Assembly: GCA_002719475.1 (NCBI GenBank)
Contig: PBHQ01000020.1
Coordinates: 11,528 to 38,942 of the forward strand
Source: Methanobacteriota archaeon
GTDB lineage: Archaea > Thermoplasmatota > Poseidoniia > Poseidoniales > Poseidoniaceae
DNA: 27,415 nt
Direction: 5' to 3'
Shown here: positions 17,329 to 25,055 of the stretch, piece by piece
How the letters are laid out: every line of letters begins with the position of its first letter
Numbering within the stretch: position 1 is the first letter of the stretch
Program-made: the position numbers and the translations under genes
The notes under the pieces: generated by a model
What the model was told of the DNA's origin: nothing
Seen by the model: only the letters and a program-made list of their open reading frames with translations
The model's database searches: none

Positions 17329-17670
17329 CTATTGTATTGAATTGGAGAATACCATTTCATCAACATTCAAACAGCGTACCACCTCAACGAGGTCCTGCAA
17401 AGTCTGCTCTTCCAGATTGTCCGTCTTCTGTAGAATGTCGACTCTTCTCTTTACTACCATTAGGGTAGGAGTTGTATCCACACCCAAGGCCTTGACCAAG
17501 TCTGGTTCTACGCCAGCATTGATACGAGCGAATTTGACATCTTGGTTATCATCTGCAACCTTATTGAACGCTGGTTGGAATGCTTCGTGTATCGGATCAT
17601 CGGGCATCCAGATATCAATGAATACCGTCTCATTCTCTGATAGAGTCTCCTCTATGTTCTCCCAATCCAT
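17329..17670 (-). CDS. Thioredoxin-fold protein lacking both active-site cysteines
   Basis: The 113-residue sequence aligns well with thioredoxin: TVFIDIW for the central strand, PAFNKVADDN for the helix, VKFARINAG for the next strand, and the cis-proline loop VDTTPTLMVV. Where thioredoxin has W-C-G-P-C-K, this has D-D-P-I-H-E, so the catalytic Cys pair is replaced by Asp and His. It cannot be a normal disulfide reductase and may be a binding or scaffold protein. The start is ATG 17670, with a weak AGGA 8 bases before it; an upstream GTG (17697) would add nine residues. It heads a leftward unit with the GDPD-like protein (about 60 bases downstream) and is divergent from the amidohydrolase gene. 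Confidence 0.8.
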   Translation of the reverse strand: MDWENIEETLSENETVFIDIWMPDDPIHEAFQPAFNKVADDNQDVKFARINAGVEPDLVKALGVDTTPTLMVVKRRVDILQKTDNLEEQTLQDLVEVVRCLNVDEMVFSNSIQ

Positions 17671-17809
17671 GTCTAAGGTCCTACTCACCGGATACACCCC
17701 GCCTGTTGGGTTCGTGACTTCCTACTTGAAAGAAAGGGGTATTCGACGCGCAATATTCAAGCTACCGACATTAGTTGCATTCATCAACTTCCGGCTACTC
17801 GCGCCTAAG

Positions 17810-20431
17810 ATGAGACCCTTTGCGAGGGCCGGTATTCTCAGCCTTCTGATGCTTCTTTCTTTAGCAAACGTAGGGATTGATGAAACAGCGGCAGAAAGTT
17901 CAGCCCCCGACGTCATAATCTCTGAAATCCTTGTCTCAGCAAGTGGAGAGGATTACAACGGGACAGATTGGAATGGTGATGGAGTCATCGGCTCTTCATC
18001 TGATCAATTCATCGAATTGTGGAACAGAGGCAGTACTGATGTCAACATCTCTGATTGGTGGCTCGACGATATTCTCATCGGTGGTTCTGCGCAATGTTCC
18101 ATTGGCTGGAACACTACATTACTAGCTGGAGAGAGAATCGCCTTTTTCCGAGCCGATACAGGAATCGAGTTGGATTATTGGGATGGCGATACGGTGAACC
18201 TCAGAATGCCAGATGGCACATTGGTGGACAGTATGCAATATCCCGGTGAGGATTCATGGTGGGACATGTCCTATGTTCCTAATGGTAGTACAGTGGACAA
18301 AGTTGAGCCACCTACTCCAGGATGGGATGGAGATAATTCCTCAGATGCCAATGTTGGCAGATGCTATACTCCTAGAGACCACATCCACCAACAGTCCTAC
18401 ATCCTTACCGGTCGAGTGGTTACCATGGAGGGTTATTCCGATGTTCTTCCCAACGGTTCAATCAAAGTCACAGATGGGGAGATTGAAGCAGTATGGAATA
18501 CGGGAGAAAACCCCCCTATTGGAGTTTCAACAGAAGGAATCACCGTGCACCATACGGGAGCGACAATCTATCCTGGCTTGATCGATATGCATCAACATCT
18601 GACCTACAATGTCGCTCCTTTGTGGGACCTTGATGTCCATATCAGTAACAAGAATGAGTGGGGCGGTTATCAGAATCGGTACCAATGGACCAACCATCCC
18701 GACTACGGCTCTGAAGTCTCCAAGGTGAAAATTTCCATCCATTCCCAACCGTATTGGAACATGGAGAGTCAAGCCATGAAATACGTCGAAATGAAGGAAG
18801 TGGTTGGAGGAACAACTGCAATTCAGGGCTCTGGACACAACTATGGCGAGGACTCTTATGACTCAATCTTGACCAGAAATATCGAGCATTACAACTGGGG
18901 AAGAGATGAAATCCAAACCAAAGTTCTAGAACTTCCAGATGATTATTCGGGAAGCCACATCAAGAGTGGAAACTCTTCGGGCGACCTCGATGCTTGGTTC
19001 CTACATTTGGCTGAAGGAGTAGATCAATCCAGCCGCGATGAATTCACCATTCTCGAAAACAACGACCTTGTAGTCGGAGAACTTGTGTTAATTCATGGAA
19101 CTGCTCTAACGAGTGTAGAATTTGGAAAGATGGCCGACGTAGGGGCAAAACTGGTTTGGTCACCAACATCTAATCTATTGCTATATGGAACAACTACCGA
19201 TGTCGCTGCAGCAAAGGAAGCCGGACTCATGATATCATTGGCTCCTGATTGGTCGCCATCTGGTAGCAAGTCACCTCTGCATGAACTTAAGACGGCCGAT
19301 CTCTTCAACAAACATCAATCCGAACCGATTTTCAGCGATTATGAATTGGTTCAGATGGTTACCTCAAACGCCGCTGACTCTATGAAATGGAGTCAACATG
19401 TCGGTAGAATAAGTCCTGGTCTAGCCGCAGACTTCGTAGTTATCGATTCATTCGACGAAGACCCCTATCGTAACCTGATCGATGCTGTTGACCCAGACGT
19501 GCGTTTGACTATTGTAGGTGGCCTAGCACTATTCGGAGACCTCGACCTTATGCAAGCAATGAATGGTGATGACTACGAGGTTGTGAAGATCGATGAAGTG
19601 TTTGACAAAGCATTGGACGTTACTTTCAGCGGAGTAGAAGATGGTACTCAAACGTGGGAATCTATAGTTGATGATCTCAGTATGGCAATGCGATTTGACC
19701 GTGAAGAGATGTTCTCTTACTTTGGGGATAGTTTCGATGACCGCGCTGACTTTGACGACATGTGGGTTAGTGGATCTTACGGTTCAATCGATTCTGTTCC
19801 TTTGGACCCGATTTTTACATGGGGAGATGATAGATACTTCAATGTCCTCAATAATTCCAATACTGGAAGTTGGTTACTTGACAAATTGCACGATGGATAT
19901 TACGCAGTCCAAATGAATGAAGATGGGAACAGGCTTGTTTCACTTGATTGGGCTGCAGGTTCAGAATTCAATCTCAGCGAACCGGTAGTGGAACAGGATA
20001 ACTCCGGTGACAGTACATCGAACGACGACAACAATGATGACAACAATTCCGAAGAGAACAATGCTGGAATTGATGATTCTGTGGTAGAAGGTGGAAGTTG
20101 TACACCTGGAAACACCAAAGCCCCAGACAGCGCTGACTGCAGATACTGCGTCTGTCAAGGTGATTCGACTTGGAAATGTGACTCTTCCAGCTGTGATACT
20201 AAAGATACCCAATCAGAAAATACTGCTGCTGGCGGAATAGGAACAACATCGGTCGTAATGATATCCTTGGCAGTGGTAGTTGGAATCCTCATTGTTTTCT
20301 TGGTAATCAGGCAAAGAGAAGCCGGTTTGGACCCTTGGATGCAGGAGCCTGAAGACCTGAAAGAGAGTGTTATTCCGGAACTTCCACCCCTCGATGCTGC
20401 ACCCCCCGCAGATAAAAAGTCTGAAACCTGA
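17810..20431 (+). CDS. Surface-anchored lamin-tail / amidohydrolase fusion protein
   Basis: The protein has 873 residues. A signal peptide (1-28) precedes a lamin-tail domain at about 34-165 (VIISEILVSA, DQFIELWNRGSTDVNISDWWL, NLRMPDGTLVDSM). An amidohydrolase barrel follows at about 195-580. Its metal motif is IDMHQHL (H261, H263), with further candidate ligands H399 (FLHLAEG), H429 (LIHGTAL) and D480 (LAPDWSPSG). The cap strand SPGLAADFVVID is also present. This matches the ATZ/TRZ/cytosine-deaminase branch, so hydrolysis of a C-N bond outside the cell is likely, substrate unknown. After an unassigned stretch and an Asn/Asp-rich linker comes an eight-Cys module of about 40 residues. Then come one membrane span (about 812-833) and a short Pro-rich cytoplasmic tail. 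ATG 17810 opens directly into the signal peptide. The longer upstream frame is antisense to the thioredoxin-like gene. Confidence 0.9.
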   Translation: MRPFARAGILSLLMLLSLANVGIDETAAESSAPDVIISEILVSASGEDYNGTDWNGDGVIGSSSDQFIELWNRGSTDVNISDWWLDDILIGGSAQCSIGWNTTLLAGERIAFFRADTGIELDYWDGDTVNLRMPDGTLVDSMQYPGEDSWWDMSYVPNGSTVDKVEPPTPGWDGDNSSDANVGRCYTPRDHIHQQSYILTGRVVTMEGYSDVLPNGSIKVTDGEIEAVWNTGENPPIGVSTEGITVHHTGATIYPGLIDMHQHLTYNVAPLWDLDVHISNKNEWGGYQNRYQWTNHPDYGSEVSKVKISIHSQPYWNMESQAMKYVEMKEVVGGTTAIQGSGHNYGEDSYDSILTRNIEHYNWGRDEIQTKVLELPDDYSGSHIKSGNSSGDLDAWFLHLAEGVDQSSRDEFTILENNDLVVGELVLIHGTALTSVEFGKMADVGAKLVWSPTSNLLLYGTTTDVAAAKEAGLMISLAPDWSPSGSKSPLHELKTADLFNKHQSEPIFSDYELVQMVTSNAADSMKWSQHVGRISPGLAADFVVIDSFDEDPYRNLIDAVDPDVRLTIVGGLALFGDLDLMQAMNGDDYEVVKIDEVFDKALDVTFSGVEDGTQTWESIVDDLSMAMRFDREEMFSYFGDSFDDRADFDDMWVSGSYGSIDSVPLDPIFTWGDDRYFNVLNNSNTGSWLLDKLHDGYYAVQMNEDGNRLVSLDWAAGSEFNLSEPVVEQDNSGDSTSNDDNNDDNNSEENNAGIDDSVVEGGSCTPGNTKAPDSADCRYCVCQGDSTWKCDSSSCDTKDTQSENTAAGGIGTTSVVMISLAVVVGILIVFLVIRQREAGLDPWMQEPEDLKESVIPELPPLDAAPPADKKSET

Positions 20432-20449
20432 AACTGCTCATCGGCAGTC

Positions 20450-20935
20450 ATGGCGCCGATGCCGCATGTCGATGCACCTTCTGCAACCGCTCGTATGGTA
20501 TTCATTGGAGCCTTCGCTAGTTCGCTGGCGGCAAGTTCCTTTTTGTTGATTGGAGATCTCTTCCGCAGTACTGACAGCAGTGGTATAGAATCGGTCATCT
20601 CTGTAGTTGAATTACTCTCTCGAGATGCCTCAGCCGGAGGTTGGGTCGGGCTATTATTGGCCCTAGTACTGTTGTTCCCAGCATACCTTGCATTGATGAG
20701 CTCTGTAGGAATGTGGCAACGAAGAGAGAGATTCCAATTAGCAGGCATGAGTGCTGCTGGTGTTTTGGCTGTGCTATTCATCTCGGTATGGCAATGGTCT
20801 CGAAGTGAAAGCAACGCGGGAAATGATTGGGAAATCGGAGTAGGAACCTTCGGTGCTGCAATCGCAATAATCGCTCTTCTGTTGCTATGGAGAGCAGGAA
20901 TGTGGTTGCTCGATGAGCCTTACAGAGACCGTTGA
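20450..20935 (+). CDS. Four-span hypothetical membrane protein
   Basis: This 161-residue protein has four probable membrane helices: RMVFIGAFASSLAASSFLLI, WVGLLLALVLLFPAYLALMS, GMSAAGVLAVLFISVW, and FGAAIAIIALLLLWRAGMWL. A short basic loop (MWQRRERF) lies after the second. I do not recognise a family. It starts 18 bases after the amidohydrolase gene on the same strand, suggesting cotranscription. Its stop codon directly abuts the stop codon of the convergent cysS. Confidence 0.72.
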   Translation: MAPMPHVDAPSATARMVFIGAFASSLAASSFLLIGDLFRSTDSSGIESVISVVELLSRDASAGGWVGLLLALVLLFPAYLALMSSVGMWQRRERFQLAGMSAAGVLAVLFISVWQWSRSESNAGNDWEIGVGTFGAAIAIIALLLLWRAGMWLLDEPYRDR

Positions 20936-22411
20936 TTAGTCGTTCAGCAGATGCCACTCTGGCCCGTCGGCGGTGTCTACCACCCCAACTCCAAGTTCGT
21001 TGAGAGCATCTCGGATTGAATCCGCAGCATTCCAATCCTTGGCATCTCTTGCGGCCTTTCTATCTGCTAACAACTTCTCCACCTGTTCTCTAATCTCTTC
21101 GATGCGCGGGTCAACAGCAAGTAATGTTTCTCTATTTGGTAACAAGCCCAATACTTTCCCAGCGTGCTCCTCCAACCATTCGACTACATGGCTGGCGAAG
21201 GCAGACTTATCCTGAGATTCCATACCAGAATCCAGTATCTTACCAGCCTCTCGCACCGCTCCAAGCACCTTTGCAACCGCTTCTCTAGAATTGAAATCAT
21301 CATCCATTGCCAATGCGAATGATTCGGCCATCTTCTCAAGAAGGCCGAGAGACTTGACTAGTGGAATGGCAGAAGACACATCTCCTCTAGGTAAAGACAC
21401 AGGATTTTCATTCATCGTTAACAATGCCTGCTTGTATACTTCAAGAAGGCGACTATGGTTTCTCGCAGCATCGTGCAACAACTGTTCATTCATGTCAATC
21501 GGTGATCGATAGTGCGCATTGATTAGGGCAAAACGGAGGACCAATGGGTTCACCTTTGCGCAAATGTCACGTATGGTCCAAAAATTGCCAAGACTCTTTG
21601 ACATCTTTTCTCCATCCATATTGACAAAACCATTGTGCAACCAATGATTTACGACCGGTGCCTTTCCAGTGTGGCACTCTCCTTGGAAAATTTCCGCCTC
21701 ATGATGAGGGAACAACAAATCGTGCCCTCCTCCGTGGATATCGAATTGCTCGCCAAGATGATCCATGCTCATCGCAGTACATTCGATGTGCCAACCAGGT
21801 CGCCCAGGACCCCAGGGGCTCTGCCAAGTAGGTTCATCAGGCTTAGCGGCCTTCCACAATGCGAAATCCTTGTGGTCCCTCTTGCCTGATTCTGCAACTC
21901 TACCACCAGCACCGCCTAGAACTGCATCGATATTCTGTCCAGTTAACTGACCGTATTTCTCTGGAGCCGATTCAACATCAAACCATACGCCATCATCGGC
22001 AACGTATGCATGTTCCTTGTCGATTAGAGATTGAGTTATGGCAATCATTTCTTCAACATATTCAGTACAGCGCGGATAGATATCTGCCCTAAGAATATTC
22101 AACAAATCCATATCGTTATAATATGCTTCAATATTCTCATCGACTATAATCTGCCAATCTATTCCACTCTCAATTGAACGAGTGATAATCTTGTCATCGA
22201 TATCAGTGAAATTCTGGATATACAAGACATCATAGCCACTGTGTTCGAGCCAACGATGTACCAGATCAAAAGCGATGTAACACCTTGCGTGACCAAGATG
22301 GCACAAGTCGTAAACTGTGACGCCGCAGACATACATCTTGACCTTGCCAGCCTCGATGGTCGAAAACTCGACCTTCTCGCGCCTTCTGGTATCGTGTACC
22401 CTGAGTGCCAT
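20936..22411 (-). CDS. cysS: Cysteinyl-tRNA synthetase
   Basis: This class I enzyme charges tRNA-Cys. It has 491 residues from ATG 22411, the usual bacterial and archaeal size. The HIGH motif is [14 protein letters not shown] and the KMSKS loop is [11 protein letters not shown]. The zinc ligands are seen in MYVCG (Cys), GWHIEC (Cys) and FPHHEAE (His, Glu). The family block [13 protein letters not shown] is intact, and a C-terminal helical part ([24 protein letters not shown]) is normal. Tandem in-frame starts TTG 22417, ATG 22414 and ATG 22411 occur; MALRVHDTR is the typical N-terminus. The gene lies about 25 bases after the PIN-TPR gene and is probably cotranscribed with it. Confidence 0.96.
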   Translation of the reverse strand: MALRVHDTRRREKVEFSTIEAGKVKMYVCGVTVYDLCHLGHARCYIAFDLVHRWLEHSGYDVLYIQNFTDIDDKIITRSIESGIDWQIIVDENIEAYYNDMDLLNILRADIYPRCTEYVEEMIAITQSLIDKEHAYVADDGVWFDVESAPEKYGQLTGQNIDAVLGGAGGRVAESGKRDHKDFALWKAAKPDEPTWQSPWGPGRPGWHIECTAMSMDHLGEQFDIHGGGHDLLFPHHEAEIFQGECHTGKAPVVNHWLHNGFVNMDGEKMSKSLGNFWTIRDICAKVNPLVLRFALINAHYRSPIDMNEQLLHDAARNHSRLLEVYKQALLTMNENPVSLPRGDVSSAIPLVKSLGLLEKMAESFALAMDDDFNSREAVAKVLGAVREAGKILDSGMESQDKSAFASHVVEWLEEHAGKVLGLLPNRETLLAVDPRIEEIREQVEKLLADRKAARDAKDWNAADSIRDALNELGVGVVDTADGPEWHLLND

Positions 22412-22438
22412 CATCAATGCGGGAGGGATAGATAGACT

Positions 22439-24292
22439 TCAATCCCGCGTTGATTCAACAGGCTTAATGGTTAGACTTGAAGCATCTTCCAATGCAACGA
22501 TTCCCCGTACTTTGTGCTCATTCTTCAATGCCTCAGGAGGGTGCGCCACCTTTACTCGAGAACTGATGATGACCTCATGCCGAGAAGCATCATTTGCCTC
22601 AATATCAGAGTCGGGAAGCCAGAGCCCAAGATTACCAAGGTCAGGACTGTAGCAAATCAACAACATAGATTCATCTTGTTTTACACCTCTCAGCACCTCG
22701 AGTGAACCTTGTGGAATCAAAGCTGTAGAGGGTTGCCAATCATTCCAAACTTCGTCTAACGGTTCTTCCTGCCAAGCTTTTCTCTCTTCAAGCGCCTGAA
22801 GTTCTGCTGCAAAATTTTCTGCAGCAGCGCCGCCGATTGAATTCACTTTATCCAACAAAGACCTCATCCTCTGTAACTGAACTTCATCATCACCAGTGAC
22901 TGCAGCCTGTGAACGTGCTATACTCTCAGTCAGACGTATGGATAATTCCACATCACCAACTTCAGTTGCACACTCTAAAGCCTCATCCAAAACTTCGATG
23001 GCGAGTACAGGCCGGCCAATAGCCAGTAATGATTCACCCAACTTCTCCAGTTCTACAGCCGCTTCTGATTCATTTCCTTCGACCAATGAATGCGCGTGAG
23101 ATACATGCTTGGAAGCCGCTTCCTCTACGCCCTCTAACTGACGAGCGATCGCCGCAGCCAAAACCATCCTCGTTTCACTCGACTTCAGTCGAGCAGCTTC
23201 AGCAGCAGCAGCCTCGAACAATTCTGCTGACCTCTGGAACTTATCGGATGCAAGATCTGCAAGCCCTAGATGGAACAATGCATTCATCTCAGCCTCATCA
23301 TCATCAACCAAAGTCGCATGATGTAGTGAACGCACTAGATTACGCCTCGCAGTAGAATGGTCTCCTGCTTCTTTAGCCATCAATCCCAGAGCCGCTTCAA
23401 CCCTACTAAGAATAGGCGCTACCGCTCTATGCGCAATAGCACCTAACTCTTCTTTTACCGGCGCCAGACCAATTCCTAGATTTACCATAGTCACCTCCAA
23501 AGCAGAAGCTAATTCATCCCTTGGAGTTGCTAACAAATCCTGTACTGGGGCACAAATCTCAGTAAGGCTACCCAAAGCATTGAGCCTAGATTTCTTGACT
23601 CTTTCACCCGCCATGTGCCTCCTTAATGCAGTTACAAGAGAAGAGTCGTCAGTAGTACTCTCAGGAATCGGAGGAGGCACCTTGGATTGTAGTAGACTGT
23701 CGATCATCCAGGTTAATTTCGACTGTACATCATACTGTCCGGCTCTTGAGATTGCATAGCGCATCTCTTCTGAACGAACCCTGCGCGAAAGACTGCGTAA
23801 CCTTGGGCGAGTTGACTTCGGCCCAAGTTCTGACAATCGCTGAATGAAAGTCGAAGGCGGGCAGGTCTTGAACGGTAGGTGAACCCTCTGCCCGGTAGTA
23901 GTCATCTTGTAGTCGTCCGATACCAACACAACCTCTTCACCTGAACCAGCCATCCTAGTCGCTAATACCATCAATGACAAGTCAACATCCTGAGGGCTTG
24001 CATTCTCTCCGATTCTTTGAGCCAAACCCTTGACTTGGTCACCCGGAATTGAAGTAGTAATCAGTATCTCTTTCATCGCATCCAATAGACGTGGTTTTCC
24101 TTTCCATTTCTGCATCCTGACAGTTGAAACTTCATCATGAACTCCTGGAGTTACGTGTAATTGCGCACCCATCTGTTTACATGCAGAAGCCAAATCCTTG
24201 ACCAGTTCAGGATAACCATGCGAACCAAGGTGGATGAAGCAATTGGAATCTACAACCCAAGCGGACGGAAGCATGCTACGAGCAAGGACCAT
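22439..24292 (-). CDS. PIN-domain (putative ribonuclease) protein with TPR-like repeats
   Basis: The 617-residue protein opens with a PIN-like domain (about 10-150). Candidate metal-binding acids are D15 (WVVDSNCFIHL), E54 (TPGVHDEVSTV), D102/D104 (PQDVDLSLMVLATRM) and D126/D127 (VVLVSDDYKM). The arrangement is that of PIN nucleases, which cut RNA with Mg2+ or Mn2+. Residues about 150-500 are nearly all helical, with an Ala-rich TPR-like pattern (for example GDHSTARRNLVRSLHHATLV and AELFEAAAAEAARL). A small domain of unknown type closes the protein. There is no antitoxin gene beside it, and its size argues against a VapC toxin. RNA processing or quality control is more plausible, with TPR-like repeats as a partner platform. 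Start ATG 24292; ATG 24274 is an alternative just before the first PIN strand. Confidence 0.75.
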   Translation of the reverse strand: MVLARSMLPSAWVVDSNCFIHLGSHGYPELVKDLASACKQMGAQLHVTPGVHDEVSTVRMQKWKGKPRLLDAMKEILITTSIPGDQVKGLAQRIGENASPQDVDLSLMVLATRMAGSGEEVVLVSDDYKMTTTGQRVHLPFKTCPPSTFIQRLSELGPKSTRPRLRSLSRRVRSEEMRYAISRAGQYDVQSKLTWMIDSLLQSKVPPPIPESTTDDSSLVTALRRHMAGERVKKSRLNALGSLTEICAPVQDLLATPRDELASALEVTMVNLGIGLAPVKEELGAIAHRAVAPILSRVEAALGLMAKEAGDHSTARRNLVRSLHHATLVDDDEAEMNALFHLGLADLASDKFQRSAELFEAAAAEAARLKSSETRMVLAAAIARQLEGVEEAASKHVSHAHSLVEGNESEAAVELEKLGESLLAIGRPVLAIEVLDEALECATEVGDVELSIRLTESIARSQAAVTGDDEVQLQRMRSLLDKVNSIGGAAAENFAAELQALEERKAWQEEPLDEVWNDWQPSTALIPQGSLEVLRGVKQDESMLLICYSPDLGNLGLWLPDSDIEANDASRHEVIISSRVKVAHPPEALKNEHKVRGIVALEDASSLTIKPVESTRD

Positions 24293-24323
24293 GAAGGTTT
24301 GAGTGTTGCTCTACTTACTGTCG

Positions 24324-24330
24324 TATTAAT
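24324..24330 (+). promoter_or_regulatory. Possible TATA element of the six-span membrane protein gene
   Basis: TATTAAT is centred 24 bases before ATG 24351, in the 58-base divergent gap. That spacing would fit a leaderless archaeal transcript. An AGGAG lies 12 bases before the ATG, rather far for a good Shine-Dalgarno. This is positional evidence only. Confidence 0.25.
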
Positions 24331-24350
24331 CAATAGGAGCCAACCCCGAT

Positions 24351-25055
24351 ATGGCGATGAAGGGCCTAAATCTGAAACAGCACGACAGAACTCTGTGGTT
24401 GCTTGCTTTGATTTTGCCGATTACCACCGTGTTTCTTTCTTGGATTCTCTATCAGATAGAAGGAGATGCTAGAACCCTACTGGTATTCATCTCAGAAACC
24501 GATCATCCCGGCCCGGAAACATGGTCATTCAAACTAGGATTCTTTGCTACTGGACTTGTTGATATCCTACTGGGTTGGCGAATGTACCACTTATTTCGAC
24601 AAGATGATAAGAAGTTCGACATCATCTTTGTTACTTCATTCTTTACCGGACTTGGATTGATTCTAGTGGCTATTTTCCGTTGGGAGGATTACCCCACAAT
24701 GCACTTGGTTGGGGCAATTCCTGTCTTTGCCTTCGGTACAGCTTGGGGCATTTCGGTGCATCGCTTATCTTCAACTCTTGAACTCGACCAAAGGGGCATG
24801 AAAATCAGGAGAATATCGGTTCCAATGACCATACTCTCAGTCATTGGCTTATTCATTTCCTTTCAGATTGCTGTTATCAATCATCCAAGCCTACTTGAAT
24901 CCCTTCAACTGAACAAGGTCACTATCGAGATGTTGTTTGCTGCAGGTTTTGAGTGGTTGCTATTTGTAGGATTCATGCTGACAATTTATTCATTCAAATG
25001 GGATATCATTCCTCTTCAGACTTCAGAGCCTGAATCTTCTGATCATTCTGCTTGA
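24351..25055 (+). CDS. Six-span membrane protein, DRAM/Frag1/Sfk1-like
   Basis: The protein has 234 residues with six probable helices at about 15-37, 57-82, 90-110, 119-143, 155-177 and 195-215. The first loop, FISETDHPGPETWSFKLGFF, resembles the ISDTG-x-PPE loop of the Frag1/DRAM/Sfk1 family, and the segment RWEDYPTMHLVGAIPVFAFG fits that family too. A DUF998-type membrane protein is the main alternative. Eukaryotic members act at lysosomal or plasma membranes, but the role here is unknown. The last 50 bases overlap the 3' end of the convergent Fe-S oxidoreductase gene. The overlap falls in the charged tails of both proteins (SEPESSDHSA here). Confidence 0.72.
   Translation: MAMKGLNLKQHDRTLWLLALILPITTVFLSWILYQIEGDARTLLVFISETDHPGPETWSFKLGFFATGLVDILLGWRMYHLFRQDDKKFDIIFVTSFFTGLGLILVAIFRWEDYPTMHLVGAIPVFAFGTAWGISVHRLSSTLELDQRGMKIRRISVPMTILSVIGLFISFQIAVINHPSLLESLQLNKVTIEMLFAAGFEWLLFVGFMLTIYSFKWDIIPLQTSEPESSDHSA

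Noticed and set aside
17281..17330. A tRNA-like TTC-containing stretch on the minus strand (GGGTTCAAGTCC).
   Set aside because: The T-arm does not pair over five bases, no anticodon arm or D-arm fits around it, and it falls in the region upstream of the phosphodiesterase start.
20433..20449. ACTGC-TCATCG-GCAGT inverted repeat just before the four-span membrane gene, superficially like the aceE palindrome.
   Set aside because: Only five bases pair, the arms match the aceE palindrome only in ACTGC/GCAGT, and such short pairs are expected by chance.
20155..20814. A 219-codon minus-strand frame opposite the amidohydrolase and four-span genes.
   Set aside because: It mirrors two well-supported genes and shows no family motif or plausible start.
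22439..24292. A VapBC toxin-antitoxin locus.
   Set aside because: The PIN protein is several times the size of VapC and no small antitoxin gene lies beside it; the neighbour is cysS.
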